Source: Paguma larvata
Lineage: Eukaryota; Chordata; Mammalia; Carnivora; Viverridae
Direction: 5' to 3'
Assembly (NCBI GenBank): GCA_030068075.1
Contig: CM057841.1
Span: 39,969,030 to 40,033,029 of the forward strand
DNA length: 64,000 nt
Shown here: in pieces, positions 21,906 through 33,170 of the stretch
Layout of the letters: every line of letters begins with the position of its first letter
How positions within the stretch are numbered: position 1 is the stretch's first letter
Notes under the pieces: generated by a model
The model's database searches: none
Seen by the model: the letters and a program-made list of their open reading frames with translations, nothing else
Told to the model about the DNA's origin: nothing
Translations under genes and position numbers: made by a program

Positions 21906-23553
21906 TATCTCAATTTGAAATTGAATCCTATGAAGTAGGAATGTGGTAATGAGGAACCCGATTCCATGTTTTGATGTTTGATAACAGCTTGTAGACTCAC
22001 CTGCTCCCTCTCATTCATGTGCCCTGACTTGGACAAACTAATGCAAAAAGCCTGGGTGCTTCTTCTTTGGGTTCTGGTGAAACATTCAAACCATACAAGC
22101 TTTTGCCTTTGTGGAACATTTACTCCAGCCTTAGTCCCTAAATATAGTGAAAACCAAAACAGTCTCCTTTCCTTGTTATCTCAGATAATTTGGGACCTGT
22201 TTGAGAGTCCTAAACCTATTATCCTCAGGGATGTCAATTATGCAAGCAGTATACCTTCCATACCCTCCTGGGGTGTGTGGTGTGGAATGTGTGTGTGTGT
22301 GCATGCACGTGCATGTGATGGCATCAATCTCCACCTCCAAACTAAATTTTGTGTGGGGATCTGTCTACCTCTGCAGGAGACCATAACAATTATGAGTGTT
22401 ATTTTACATATCTTCAACTTCTGTTTCTTCCCTATATATGTTATTTTGATATCTCACACCAGTCACCTATCTCTTCTCCCTATTGTACTGAGGTAAATTA
22501 TTTTAGTAGCAATGATAGCAAACTTGGAACACAGCATGTTTTTCTTCTGACCAAACGAAATCATCCCTAATAAGAACAGTCCCTTTTCTCTCATGGATAT
22601 GTAGCTATTGGTGGTTTCTTCTCATCATTATCACCCCCCTCACTTCCAAGACAGCCATAATTGATTAGTGAGACCACAGATGAAATCTTTTTGCCACCAT
22701 AGACTTATAGGTTTGTTTCAGGATAGGCAGGGAGAGGGGACATTCCTCAACCTCACTATGGGTTGTGACATGCCCAAGATGTGACACTTGTTGGAAATAC
22801 TAAGGAAATGGGAATTAAGACAGTGTCACAAAAGCCAGTGGAAAGAGCAGGAAAAATAAAGGATGTCAGGAATATGCCTGAGATAAAATAGTGACCTCAG
22901 GGGGCTATACTTTATAAAGTTCAATCCTGTGCTTCTCTACTAAATATTTTCTCAATATCTGATTTAAAAAAAATAATCAATGAGGCAACAACAAAACTTA
23001 GTTTTCCTGGCAATAACTGAGTAGTGCCCATTAGGGGGACCCCTGTAGGTACCCTCACATTCTTGAGTAAATATCATGACATTAAGCTCAAGGTGTGACA
23101 CAGCTGGCAGAATAACCCTTGAAAATGTTTTGCCTTTCAGCTGCAAAAGTTCTTCTAACAAAGTGAATGTTAGAAGAAGCTCCCAGGCACCCCTGGCTAT
23201 GTCTATAGCTCATTATCTCCTCATTACAGGGAACCTGAAGGGGATGAGGAAAATGCATTCTGAAAGATGCATTCATGTTTTATTGATTGCCAACAGAGCT
23301 CAAGTCTCTGAATTCTCACACTTTGGGATATTTTGTTAGGAAAATAAGCACAGTAGGCCCTTGTTTACATGCCCTCTTCCTTCTGGTACAATTGATTCTA
23401 GCATAGCACAAAATTGAGCATCTTCCCCAATTAGGTTCTCATGAGTCACCTCCACATATAGGCTAAAGTGAGGCTTTCAGGGAGCATATTACTTATTATA
23501 TCAGAGGATTGAAGCCATATTCCATTAATTGAATCTCTTTTTTGAATGAATAA
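21906..23553. other. Unclassified sequence with an unexplained 172-codon frame
   Basis: An open frame of 172 codons runs at 21,978-22,496 on the plus strand, the longest outside L1. Its middle is encoded by a short GT-rich repeat at about 22,277-22,305 (Cys/Val/His-rich), and it ends in a hydrophobic stretch. No domain is recognised and other frames overlap it. I regard it as probably non-coding. The remainder holds no repeat I can name. Confidence 0.4.
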
Positions 23554-23611
23554 ATGGATAGATGGATGGATGGATGGATGGATGGATGGATGGATGGTTG
23601 GATGGATGGAT
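23554..23611. repeat. (GGAT)n microsatellite
   Basis: About 13 tetranucleotide units with one GGTT interruption. It sits directly beside a MIR remnant. Confidence 0.95.
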
Positions 23612-23705
23612 TTAATGAGGCCCAGAGAAATAGATTGACTTCCCTATAGTCATGCAACCAGTGAGTGAGAGCTTACGTTGGGACTCAGAATTCCTACTAT
23701 CTTCA
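23612..23705 (-). mobile_element. MIR SINE fragment
   Basis: 'GAGGCCCAGAGAAATAGATTG', 'CATGCAACCAGTGAGTGAGAG' and 'GGGACTCAGAATTCC' match the reverse complement of MIR. Confidence 0.75.
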
Positions 23706-23987
23706 TGACACCTTTTAACTATTCTAACAAGCCTGTGTACATTCCCCTATTTAGGGAAAAAAATAATAAAGTATTTTAAAACTCTTCTACAATGTTGTTA
23801 AAACACATAATCCAGAACCATATAAGTATGATTAATAATTACACTTGTGTAGAACCCAGATTGTATTAAGGGTTGACAAACTGGGGAGGCTTTTGTTTTG
23901 TGACTATGTCTGATAATAGATAAGTAAAAAAATATCTCATTTTGGTATAAAGACACAATCTGTTGGAAACATGATAGCTGTCTAGAG
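23706..23987. other. Unclassified spacer
   Basis: AT-rich sequence without recognisable features, ending at the SINE target site. Confidence 0.5.
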
Positions 23988-24000
23988 GGAAATGATTGAT

Positions 24001-24201
24001 CCATTTTTTAAATGTTTGTTTATTGTTTAGAGAGAGAGATCACATAATCAGGGAAGGGGCAGAGAAGGGGGAGACGAAGGATCCGAAGCAGGCTCTGTGC
24101 TATCAATGCAGAGCCTGATGTGGGGCTCCAACCAAGGAACCATGCGATCATGATCTGAGCCAAAGTTGGACGCTTAACCAACTGAGTCGCTCAGGCACCC
24201 A
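24001..24201 (-). mobile_element. CAN-SINE
   Basis: The tail complement lies at the left, the GA-rich linker in the middle, and the head complement 'GAGTCGCTCAGGCACCC' at the right. A 13-bp duplication with one mismatch flanks it: ggaaatgattgat at 23,988-24,000 and ggaactgattgat at 24,202-24,214. Confidence 0.92.
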
Positions 24202-24224
24202 GGAACTGATTGATTCTTAAGGGC

Positions 24225-24372
24225 AAAGGCATGTAGAGCCAGTGGAGAAATGACTATGAGCATGGACTTTGAGATCAGATAGAAACACTAGTGTAACTTT
24301 GGGCAAAATATTAAAATTTTTGAGTTTCAGTTTTTGTGCCTACAAAATGGAGATTAGAATATTTAGCTTATA
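24225..24372 (+). mobile_element. MIR SINE, left part, split by a felid SINE
   Basis: 'GACTATGAGCATGGACTTTG', 'GTAACTTTGGGCAAAATATT' and 'TTGTGCCTACAAAATGGAG' give the MIR order. It resumes after the SINE at 24,611 with 'TAGTTGTTTTGGAAATTG'. Confidence 0.75.
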
Positions 24373-24593
24373 GGGGTGCCTGGGTGGCTCAGTTGGTTAA
24401 GCCGCCAACTTCAGCTCAGGTCATGATCTCATGGTCTGTGAGTTCGAGCCCCGTGTCGGGCTCTGTGCTGATGGCTCGGAGCCTGGAGCCTGCTTCGGAT
24501 TCTGTGTCTCCCTCTCTCTCTGCCCTTCCCCTGCTCACACTCTGTCTCTATGTCTCTCAAAAATAAATAAAAACATTAAAAAAATTAAAAAAA
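24373..24593 (+). mobile_element. Felid CAN-SINE, young copy
   Basis: This is a full-length, low-divergence felid SINE with head GGGTGCCTGGGTGGCTCAG, the GTTCGAGCCCCG B-box region and an A-rich tail. A perfect 17-bp duplication, agaatatttagcttata, flanks it at 24,356-24,372 and 24,594-24,610. It interrupts a MIR. Confidence 0.96.
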
Positions 24594-24649
24594 AGAATAT
24601 TTAGCTTATATAGTTGTTTTGGAAATTGTATTAGTCCTTATTAATAGTA

Positions 24650-24800
24650 ACTTTTTATCAGAGGGTTATTACGTGTCAGACAATATTTTAACCTTTTCAT
24701 ATATGTTAATTTGTATTTGTCCACACATAATGCTACGAAGCAGGTGCTATTATCTCTGTTTGACCAACAGACATATTGGGACACAGAAAAAAGAGCTTCT
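24650..24800 (-). mobile_element. MIR SINE fragment
   Basis: 'GTTATTACGTGTCAGACAATATTTTAACC', 'GAAGCAGGTGCTATTATCTC' and 'CAACAGACATATTGGGACACAG' follow the reverse-complement MIR order. Confidence 0.65.
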
Positions 24801-24929
24801 CATCAGATCAAAGTTTTGTTTTGTTTTGTTTTTGTTTTATTTTGTTTTTAATAAGACAAACTGACTTCAGCACCTATGATGTTTACTACTATACTAGATA
24901 AAGCATATTTTACTGAATGCACTCTACTA
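24801..24929. repeat. (TTTTG)n-rich patch and spacer
   Basis: A TTTTG-type repeat at about 24,812-24,850 followed by a short unclassified spacer. Confidence 0.8.
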
Positions 24930-25275
24930 ATTGATACTAATAATTCCTCAAAAAAGGATAGTTATATTAGTATTATTATATTTTATTTAAATTAATGATC
25001 ATGGTGGCAGAAAAGGAGGAGGAGGAGGATAAGGAGAAGGAAAAAGAGGGAGAAGGAGGGGAAGAAGAAAGAGGAGCGAGAAGGAGAAGGAGAGAAGGAG
25101 AAGCAGCAGTAATGGAGGAGGAGGATAGGAAGATGAACAGAAGGAGGAAAAGAGGAAGAGGAAAAAGAGGAGGTGGAGAAGAAGAGTAGGAACAGGAGAA
25201 CCAGCAGCAGCAAAGGAGTACAAGATAATAGTTAAGGGACTTGCCCAAGTTCACATATGTGCTATTTCAGCAAGA
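24930..25275 (-). mobile_element. MIR SINE interrupted by a purine expansion
   Basis: To the left, 'AATTCCTCAAAAAAGGATAG' and 'TATTATTATATTTTA' fit the MIR 'ATCCTCACAA...TATTATTAT' part. To the right, 'GTTAAGGGACTTGCCCAAG' is a clear MIR core. The purine tract sits where MIR normally reads GATGAGGAAACTGAGGC, so it probably grew from that motif. Confidence 0.6.
25010..25209. repeat. GGA/GAA purine-rich expansion
   Basis: About 200 bases, almost all A and G, with only scattered C and T. It produces simultaneous false open frames of 64-92 codons on both strands. Confidence 0.9.
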
Positions 25276-25694
25276 AGGTAGCTTATGCTGAGTAACAACT
25301 ATCCTCAAAATATCAGTAGAGTAATATTTAAAATATGTTCTTGTTCATGTTATATGTTGACTCTGAGTTAGCAGAGGGACATAGGGAAAATCTACTTACC
25401 GCAGTCACTCAAGGACCCAAAATAAGGGAAACGTGATCTCAACATCAGTGATCACCATAAAGGAGAGAGGATATAACAAATCAAGCACTGCTCAATATTG
25501 ATACAAGTCCCTTCTACTAACACTGAAGTGTCCAAGATAAACCACAAATCACACCTAATTTCAGAGTGTGTAAGGAAATTCTATCATACTATGTGCTCTG
25601 AAGAAGAAGATTTGTACATTTATAGTCTTAGTGACTTCTGTAATTAGCAAGAAGGAGAGAGAAAAAATAGAAATACAGGTAAATATTAGTTTTT
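25276..25694. other. Unclassified sequence
   Basis: No gene or assignable repeat is recognised. Confidence 0.5.
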
Positions 25695-25862
25695 TATTTC
25701 TATTTTTATTAGTTGAGATACAACATTACGTTAGTTTCAGATGAACAACATAGTGATTCAATAATTCTACACATTGTACTATAATCACCACAAGTGTACT
25801 GACTGTCATATAAAACACCATTACAATAAGATATTAGTTCTTAAAGACCTTTTCAACTAACT
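25695..25862 (-). mobile_element. L1M 3' end fragment
   Basis: 'GTTGAGATACAACATTACGTTAG', 'TTTCAGATGAACAACATAGTG' and 'ACTATAATCACCACAAG' are the reverse complement of an L1M 3' untranslated region. Confidence 0.75.
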
Positions 25863-25869
25863 TTTCTAA

Positions 25870-26300
25870 TACTTTCTGGATTAGTTTTCCATGGCCACAT
25901 CACAAATTACCACAAACTTAGAGGATTAAAGCAACATAAATTTATTTTTTCACATTTCTGAGGTAAGAAGTCTAAGTGGTCTCAGCTGGGCTCTCTGATT
26001 AATGTCTCACAAGGCTGAAGTCAAGAGGACTGCCATGCTGGGTTTGCTTTCAAGAACTTATCAGGCCCACCCAGATACTCCCCACAGCTGAAGTACATTG
26101 TGCTACATAACAACACAAGCATGAAAGCCCAGTGTATTCCCAAGTTTTGAGCTTAAAGTGGAACATCTCTGATGAACCATTTTAGGAAATTTCCCTGCCA
26201 CACCGTTGACATTGACCAATAAGTTGCCTTCCAAAGCAAGTATCCTCTTCACTGCCAAGAACTATATCCCAGACTAGACATCATCTTTCAGTTAAGTTGC
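25870..26300 (-). mobile_element. MLT1-type MaLR LTR
   Basis: The plus strand begins near 'TAGTTTTCCATGGCCACATC', then 'CAAATTACCACAAACTTAGAGG' and 'CATAAATTTATTTTTTCACATTTCTGAGG'. This is the reverse complement of the polyadenylation-signal end of MLT1-class LTRs. The far side is poorly preserved. No internal coding region is recognisable. Confidence 0.6.
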
Positions 26301-26389
26301 AGAAAGGATACTTTGGCCACTAGAACCTAAATTAAATACCATTCTGTTAACTTTGTTTTCCTCACATATCGAAATGATGGGGGATAAGG

Positions 26390-26910
26390 ATACTAGTTTT
26401 CTATTGCTGCTGTAACAGTTTACCACTAACATAGTGACTTAATCAATCCAAATATCTTATCTTACAGCCCTGGATGTAAGAAATCTGAGACAGGTCTCAC
26501 TGGGACAAAATTAAGTTGTCATCAGTGATGTGTTTCTTCCTACAGGCTTTAGGGGAAACTCTTACTTACCTTCTACAAGGTCTAGAGGCTGCCCACATTT
26601 CCTAGGTCATGGCTTCATTCCTCCATCTTCAAAGTGTACAGTGGGAAGTGGAGATTTAACATATCATCTCTCTGCTCTTTTATTCATAATTGCAGCTCTA
26701 TTTAAACAAGTATTCTTTAAAGGTTCTGAAAGATTCTTTGTTTTAATGACATAATGTAATTAGATACAACCAACCCAGGTAAATCTCAAGATACATACTC
26801 TTAATCACATCCACAAAATCTCTTTTGCTATGTAAGGTAACACATTTACATATTTCAGGGAGTGGGGCAATAGAAAATTTTGGGAGTCATTTTTCTGTCT
26901 TCTACATTAA
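26390..26910 (-). mobile_element. Second MLT1-type MaLR LTR
   Basis: 'CTAGTTTTCTATTGCTGCTG', 'TCTAGAGGCTGCCCACATTTCC', 'CATCCACAAAATCTCTTTTGC' and 'GTAAGGTAACACATTTACATA' occur in the order of a reverse-complemented MLT1 LTR. It has the same orientation as the one just upstream. With about 90 bp between them they may be separate insertions or the remains of one provirus. Confidence 0.65.
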
Positions 26911-27224
26911 CTTAACCAAATAAAGTAGAAATCTATTCAGAGGATTCTTATATTTCTCAGCATTTGGAATTATAAACCAGAAGGACAGCTGCAATCTTTC
27001 CCCATATAGTCCCTGCTCCTCCTTGAAAACCTGCTTCATTTTTTTCTTTCACAGCAAAACCTCCTTTTCTCTTTATCTAGTCTACGTAACAGACAATGAC
27101 TGTCAACATCTCGAGATTTTATGATATGGATCTATCCACTCCCAGAGGTTGTCTTGGCTGTTTCTCAGACCATATTTCCAAATGAAATAATAGCAAGGGC
27201 CCCTCCCATGGTCTAATAAGCCTT
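26911..27224. other. Unclassified spacer
   Basis: No gene. The text near 27,000-27,080 is weakly L2-like ('CTCCTTGAAAACCTGCTTC'), but not enough for a call. Confidence 0.4.
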
Positions 27225-27367
27225 GCAAGGTGGTAGAGGATGTCCTTTAATCAGTGAATGGATAAATAAAACGTAGATTATCCATACAGTAGAATAATAC
27301 TTAGTAATAAAAATGAAAAAAAGTCCTGATTCATGCACAGACCTTGGAAATATGCTCTGTGAGAGAA

Positions 27368-27416
<49 letters not shown>

Positions 27417-27690
27417 TTAACTGCTCTTACCATATCAAATGTCCAGATTAGACAAATACAGAGAAACAGTAGATTAGTGGTTACCTAGACATGGGGGTAA
27501 ATGAGAAGTGACTGATAATGGGGATGAGGTTTATTTTTGACATGACAGAATGTCCTAAAATGATTTGTGGTGATAGTTTCGATGATTACATAATCCCTTG
27601 ATCATACTAAAAACCATTGAACTGTACACTTTAAATGTGCGAATTATAGTATGTTTATATCTTGTAAAGCTATAATATACTTTGAAAAGA
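27225..27690 (+). mobile_element. L1M ORF2 end and 3' UTR fragment
   Basis: 'GAATGGATAAATAAAACGTAG' and 'CAGTAGAATAATACTTAG' resemble the last ORF2 codons of L1M. Then come 'CAGTAGATTAGTGGTTACC' and 'AAACCATTGAACTGTACACTTTAAA' from the 3' UTR. An (AC)n microsatellite has expanded inside it. Confidence 0.75.
27369..27415. repeat. (AC)n microsatellite, about 23 units
   Basis: Uninterrupted AC dinucleotides inside the L1M fragment. Likely length-polymorphic. Confidence 0.97.
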
Positions 27691-29242
27691 AATGTATCTT
27701 TTCATATAGTAAGTACTCATCTCAGAATTATGAAATAATGAAACAACCTTGGGTATTGAATACCAATGCTAAGACATATATGGATTAAAGTTTATTAACA
27801 TTACACATTGCACATACTTTCTAGACCTTATTTTCTTTTCTCTTCTTCTGTATCCAAAGTTAATTGACTGGTTTTCTTAACAAAGAAATATTAACAACAT
27901 TAAATTAGGAGCTAGACCAAAAAAAAAATGAAAACCTTATGACATTAATGAAAAAGAAAAGGAAGTTATCCAATTAACAGGATATAACAAAGGGTAAATT
28001 CTACAAATCAGAAATATAATTAGGTGTTATTTATTTGAAGGCTAAGCAATTGGCCAGTCTATAGCAAATGATATCTATGAAAAAGTTTGCAGTATTCAGT
28101 GTAGTTTTAACTTAAATCTACAATTATCTGTACACTCTAAGACAAGGAGAACATAAATAGTTCAAAGTGATTTCCAGCTAAAATGATTTATTTCAAACAA
28201 ATTGAGACCTAAAGCTGGATATGTCAGCTATCTATAGTATATATTTTTATATTATATGTGTTACATATGTGCTGATACGTTAGTACATATTTACTCCATA
28301 ATTACCCAGTTTTCCAAATGAGGATGATATCTTTGTTTAATGCTTCCTATGACTAATAAAAGTAAACTGAATATGGATATAGGAATGTTGTCCTTATATA
28401 TATGGGTTCAATGGAGATGCCTTAAATCCTTCATATATATATATATGTGTATGCCCATGTGCAGGTATGTGTGTGTGATGTGCAACCTTGGTAGGTGCAG
28501 AAATGCACCATGAAGGAATAAACACTTGTTCCTCCTGCCTTCATAATCCAAGTCCAAGATCAGTGCATAATAGCTGGATCCTGCAAATGTGATTTTGTCA
28601 CATTTATACACACGTGACATTTAGCACCTGGTGATTGCACTTCATTACTTTTCTTGGTTCTCTGTCCAGTTCAGCTCTCCTTTAAAGAATTCTTCCCAAC
28701 TGGTAACTGGGTGGTTTAGAGTATTGGGTATACAAAGTTTCTTGTTTGTTTCTGAATAGGCCCCATTTATATGTCTGGCAATAGTAACAACTTAAAGTGA
28801 TTTAAGAGAAGACAAAACAAGTATGGTCCTGGAAATAGTGCTGAGAGACTATTACCACATGATCACATTCTAGTTTAGCGTTTCCAGCTGTTTGATTGTG
28901 AACAGGGAGGTCCACTATTCCTGGGACAGAGGTTGAGAAATAGTATCCAGTATTTTCAAATTGTTTTATTATTTATATTTCCTGTGATTTGTATTTGAGA
29001 ATTCCTTCTAGTTCTCTCAAGTTGTGTGTCACATGTGGTTCATGAGTCAGAGCTGATCTCACAGCAACGGAACCTCAAAAATTGTGCTATGCATGGGCCC
29101 ATGAGCATGTTTGTAAATCTGCATGAATATCGCCTTCCTTAGGATCAGCATGCAAATTGCTCAGCAGTACTAAATATTTCTTTAAAAAAAAACTGCTTTC
29201 TTGTAATTTGGAATAAAAATACATAGAAATTAAAACCACCCT
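27691..29242. other. Unclassified sequence
   Basis: About 1.5 kb with no assignable gene or transposon. A TA/TG patch lies at 28,433-28,478. Small frames at 28,408-28,620 and 29,087-29,278 have no recognisable motif. Confidence 0.45.
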
Positions 29243-29438
29243 GAAGCGCCTGGGTGGCTCAGTCAGTTGAGCGTCCAACTTCAGCTCAGGTCATGATCTT
29301 GCAGTTTATGAGTTCGAGCCTCCCATTGGGCTCTGTGCGGACAGCTCAGAGCCTGGAGTCTCCCTCTCTCTCTGCCCCTCTCCCGCTCGCACTCTGTCTC
29401 TCTCTCAGAAAGAAACAAACATTAAAACATTTTTTTAA
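29243..29438 (+). mobile_element. Felid CAN-SINE with internal deletion
   Basis: The head GCGCCTGGGTGGCTCAGTC and the ATGATCTTGCAG and GTTCGAGCC motifs are present. About 20 bp are missing after GCCTGGAG, before the CT linker. The flanking duplication is short and imperfect (about aaaacaccc). Confidence 0.9.
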
Positions 29439-29927
29439 AAACACCCAAAAAAGTACAAAGAAGGAAGTAAAACTTATATGTATATATCCCCCCTACCCCA
29501 AAGCTATTATCGTTGTTATCAGTAGGTGAACATCATTCCCAAAACATCAATATTTTAGGATGAAAAGATTTGTCAACTGCATGTACAAACACTAAAAGTT
29601 GTAGACAGTGCTGAGGTTCTTTGAAAGAAGGAAGGAGTGTTTTCTTTTTCTATGGGGAAGTTGTGTTTTCCTTGAAATAAATATGTAGTGTTTAGACTCC
29701 ATATAGTGCATAGAATCACAAAATCTGTGATTCATATTTAGAAGTAGTAATTAAAATTATGTTGTGTCACCATGGAAAATAGAGCCTCCTTTGTCAAAAT
29801 AGAAAAATTAGTACCTCGGACACATTACTAACTTACGTTCAGGAAATTATATCTCTTAACAAATGATGAGTTTAAAAAAGTTTATCCCAAAATATTTAAG
29901 TAGTTGCTTATATTTCTGCTTAATTTC
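29439..29927. other. Unclassified sequence
   Basis: No gene or named repeat is recognised. Confidence 0.5.
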
Positions 29928-30170
29928 TGTCATGGGCAGATCCTGAAATGACCCCCAAGTATTCTCATCTTTTGGTATTCACACAAGAAGAGACTGTATA
30001 ACCCTTCCTCCTTGAGTGTGGGCAGGATCTATGACTTGTTCTTAACCTATAGAATATGGCAAAGTTGATGAAATGTTACTCCCTTGGTTATATTACCTTA
30101 TACGGCAAAGATAATGGGGAGTCACTCCATGATTGCATTACACTGAAGATTCGGTATTTTATGCAGAGAT
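29928..30170 (+). mobile_element. MLT1-type MaLR LTR fragment
   Basis: 'TGTCATGGGCAGATCCTGAAATG', 'CTTGAGTGTGGGCAGGATC', 'TAGAATATGGCAAAGTTGATG' and 'AAATGTTACTCCC' follow the 5' half of an MLT1-class LTR. Confidence 0.65.
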
Positions 30171-30254
30171 ACATTAGTCTCTTTCATACTCTTGATGGTG
30201 TGGAAGAAGTAACCTACAATATTGTAAACTGCTTCTGGAGAGAACTATGTAGGA

Positions 30255-30388
30255 GACGACTGCAGGGCTGCACAATTAATCCTCAAAACAACTTTACGTG
30301 GGATGGTACCTCATTCCTATTTTGTTGATGATGAACCAGTTTAAGTGAATTATCCATTCAATCTTAGTACATGGCAGTATGGGAGGCG
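30255..30388 (-). mobile_element. MIR SINE fragment
   Basis: 'TTAATCCTCAAAACAACTTTACG', 'CATTCCTATTTTGTTGATG' and 'CTTAGTACATGGCAG' give the reverse-complement MIR layout. Confidence 0.6.
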
Positions 30389-30390
30389 CT

Positions 30391-30845
30391 GATGGTTAAT
30401 TTTATGTATCAACCTGACAGGGCCAGGGGGTGCCCAGCCAGTTGGTCAGTCATTATTCTGTATGTGTCTGTGAGGGTGTTGCTGGATATGTAACATTTAA
30501 CAGATTGAGTAAAGTAGATTGTGCTCCCTAAAGTGAGCAGGTCTTACCCAGTCAATGGGAGACCTAAATAGAACAAAACAGCTGACCTTCTGGTAAGTAG
30601 GAAGAAATTTCTTCCTGCCTGGCCGCTTTTAGCTGGGACTTTGGTTCTTTCCTGCCTTCTGAAACTACATCATTGGCTCTTGAGCTATCTGACTGCAGCT
30701 CTTGGGACTTTTCACCCTCCATAATCACGTGAGCCAATTCTCTATAATAAATAAATAGATACAGATAGAGACATAGATACAGATAGAGTTATAGATATTT
30801 CCATCTTATTGGTTCTTTCTCTGGAGACTCCTGACTGATGTAGAA
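30391..30845 (+). mobile_element. ERVL/MLT2-like solo LTR
   Basis: It starts TGATGGTTAATTTTATGTATC, continues with 'GTCTGTGAGGGTGTTGCTGG' and 'CATAATCACGTGAGCCAATTC', has an AATAAATAAAT polyadenylation-type signal near 30,748, and ends near 'TCTGGAGACTCCTGACTGATG'. The same LTR type lies at 1,050-1,558. It stands alone with no internal sequence. A (GATA)-rich patch sits at about 30,758-30,790. Confidence 0.7.
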
Positions 30846-31589
30846 CCCAAACACCGCCCTTCATAATCTCAAAGCAAATACCTTTTCTACCATTATCCCT
30901 CTTTCCTGTGAATGAAAACATGGCTTTGTTTTTATAATACTTGGCAAGTAATAAAAATCCCTTACTAACTATACACCATAAAGTGTGTTTTTGCATGCTT
31001 CATCTCAATTGCTTTAAAACATTTATTCTTTTTAGAAAGCTCCTCTTTTTAACTTTTTTTTTTACATCAAAATATAAAATAATAGGAGAGGAACTGGCTG
31101 ATTTGAGTGGGGCAATTGAGAACAATTGAGGACTCCAATCACCCTCAACGCACTCCTGAAATTCAAGAAACCCCCAGACCATATCTTGAAGAAATAATAA
31201 ATATTTAAACTGGTCTTTATTATACCCTTGGGGATATGGAATATGGGAATTATTATATCTATTTAACTTAAAAAGAAAGCTGACTTTAAGCTAGGCTCTC
31301 ATGGCAATAGCGTGCTTTCAGTAACACCTTAAACAGGGGTATCTTTATCTGGGCTACTAGAATTCTGGATCATCACTCCTCAGAGGTCAATTCCAATGAA
31401 GTTGGTCCTTCCCAGTTAAATGCTTATACAAGTCACTTCTGAGCATTTCTAGAATGTTTACCATCTCAGATAGCCTGTAGAAAAACATACAATTTTATTG
31501 ACAATTGCTATCCAAAATACACATGGTAACAAAATATCTCTTATGTGGTATCAACAGCAAAGCAATTAATTTTGTGAAAGCCAATGTAA
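30846..31589. other. Unclassified sequence
   Basis: No gene or assignable repeat is recognised. Small overlapping frames on both strands at about 30,941-31,182 are treated as chance. Confidence 0.45.
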
Positions 31590-31770
31590 GTCTAACGGTT
31601 AACAAAAAATTTTACCTGTGTGACCTCAGGCAACTCACTCTGCATCTCTTGCTTAGTTTCTTTCCTGAAAATAGGGAAAGTGATGCTGTCTCATGTAATT
31701 GAGATAATTGAAGTAGTGTATGCAACAGTACTTATAATATGCTTAAGAGCCCATTGTATTAGCTACCAAT
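31590..31770 (+). mobile_element. MIR SINE
   Basis: 'TTTACCTGTGTGACCTCAGGC', 'AACTCACTCTGCATCTCTTGC' and 'TTGAGATAATTGAAG' fit the MIR order. Confidence 0.75.
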
Positions 31771-32699
31771 AGATACATGAATTCTTTGTAAGGTAAATAT
31801 TATTTTCATTTTCAGATCTTTAATTGTGCCTGTAGAAAACATGGAAAATCATGCCCTCCATGAAGGGCAACACATTTTGGATAATATAACAAAAGAGAAT
31901 TTCAATTTATCTTCAGTGAGATTAAGTTCTCCCAACACATTGAAGTATCAGATGCCAAATTATCTCAATCAGACCAATATGAAATGCCTCATGCTTAATA
32001 AATTAAGATAATTGGTTTGTTGCTTGTATGCTAAATTGCACTTTGCCCACAAACTGAAATTCAAAGCTAATGCAGCCTTGTGGTGGATGGAGCTCAATAT
32101 AGGGTTACAGGTAAACCACCCTCGCACCTTTTATAAATCTGTCCTGTTTGTGCCTCATTACTTTCCAGAACATAATGAAGACCAAAGCCTTGCAATATAG
32201 AAAATAGGTCAGTCAGAAAGCACAAAGGCAAGAATTTGAGGTCTCCTTGTGGTTTGGGGGGCGCCTCATCTCCTCATGTAGTAGCATGCAGTGTGGAGCA
32301 GGGAGAAACATCTGTCTGACCCTAGGGGTGGTGATTCTTGCCCTTATAACCTGCAGATTCTTATGCCGGTATCTAAAGATTGATAGGTCACTGTCAGACT
32401 CCATGTACTTTCAGGAAAATGCACTAACAAATGAGGATCCCCACTGAGTTTTCAGTTAACTCATTAACGATCTTAAACACCTGGGCTGAGCCCCTGCAGA
32501 GAGCTGATGTGTTCACTGTACTGGATCATAGCTCACATGGTCAGAGAAAGTTAGTTCCTTATCTAAGTACCCAAGATCTTTCAAGTATGGCTCCCATAAA
32601 AGAGCTATCATCCTAAAATGGAAAGAAATCTATAAATAAAGATATTTAAGTTTTAATTCTTTTGCCACTTAACTCTGTTGGTCCTTATTGTTAAATTAT
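31771..32699. other. Unclassified sequence
   Basis: Several frames of 60-66 codons occur on both strands, none with a recognisable domain. No repeat is assigned. Confidence 0.45.
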
Positions 32700-32890
32700 T
32701 TAGCTATTCTGGGCCTTTGTATGCTGACTATGAGGTTGAAGTTACTGCAATCGGTGTTTAAGCAAAGAGGAAAACTGAAGGTCAAATTATTTAGGGATTT
32801 TGTATAAGTCACACAGCCGGTGAGCAGTAGAATCAGCTTGGAATCAGGTGTGTTAGTCCCAGAGCCCATATTTTTAAACCCTTTCTTACA
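32700..32890 (-). mobile_element. MIR SINE fragment
   Basis: 'TATAAGTCACACAGCCGGTGAG' followed by 'AGTCCCAGAGCCCATATTTTT' matches the reverse complement of MIR. Confidence 0.7.
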
Positions 32891-32949
32891 TCTCCTGCTG
32901 TACTGAATGCTTATCAAATCATTCTAAACTGGTTTCTCTGTGAATCACT

Positions 32950-33170
32950 GCTTTGCACAGAACTCAGTCTTCTCTTTTACTAACTCTGTAATCTTGGGCA
33001 AATTAACATTTCTGAGTCTCCATTTGCTCCTTTTACTGTAAAATGTAAATGGGGGAAATAATAGAAATTAAGACATATTTTTTTCAAAGATTAAATGGAT
33101 TTTTATTCATAAAGTGCTTTGAGAAGTTCTTCAATAAATAGTGGTTACTCTTATTATCATCATCATCATC
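32950..33170 (+). mobile_element. MIR SINE
   Basis: 'CTCTGTAATCTTGGGCAAATTAAC', 'TGAGTCTCCATTTGCTCC' and 'AAAGTGCTTTGAGAAGTTC' are in MIR order. An ATC trinucleotide run follows at 33,156-33,172. Confidence 0.75.

Noticed and set aside
23554..23611. CRISPR-like regular repeat
   Set aside because: It is a simple (GGAT)n microsatellite with no spacers, in a mammalian genome.
24976..25254. Leu/Ser-rich and Glu/Arg-rich frames on both strands
   Set aside because: They are produced by a GGA/GAA purine-rich expansion.
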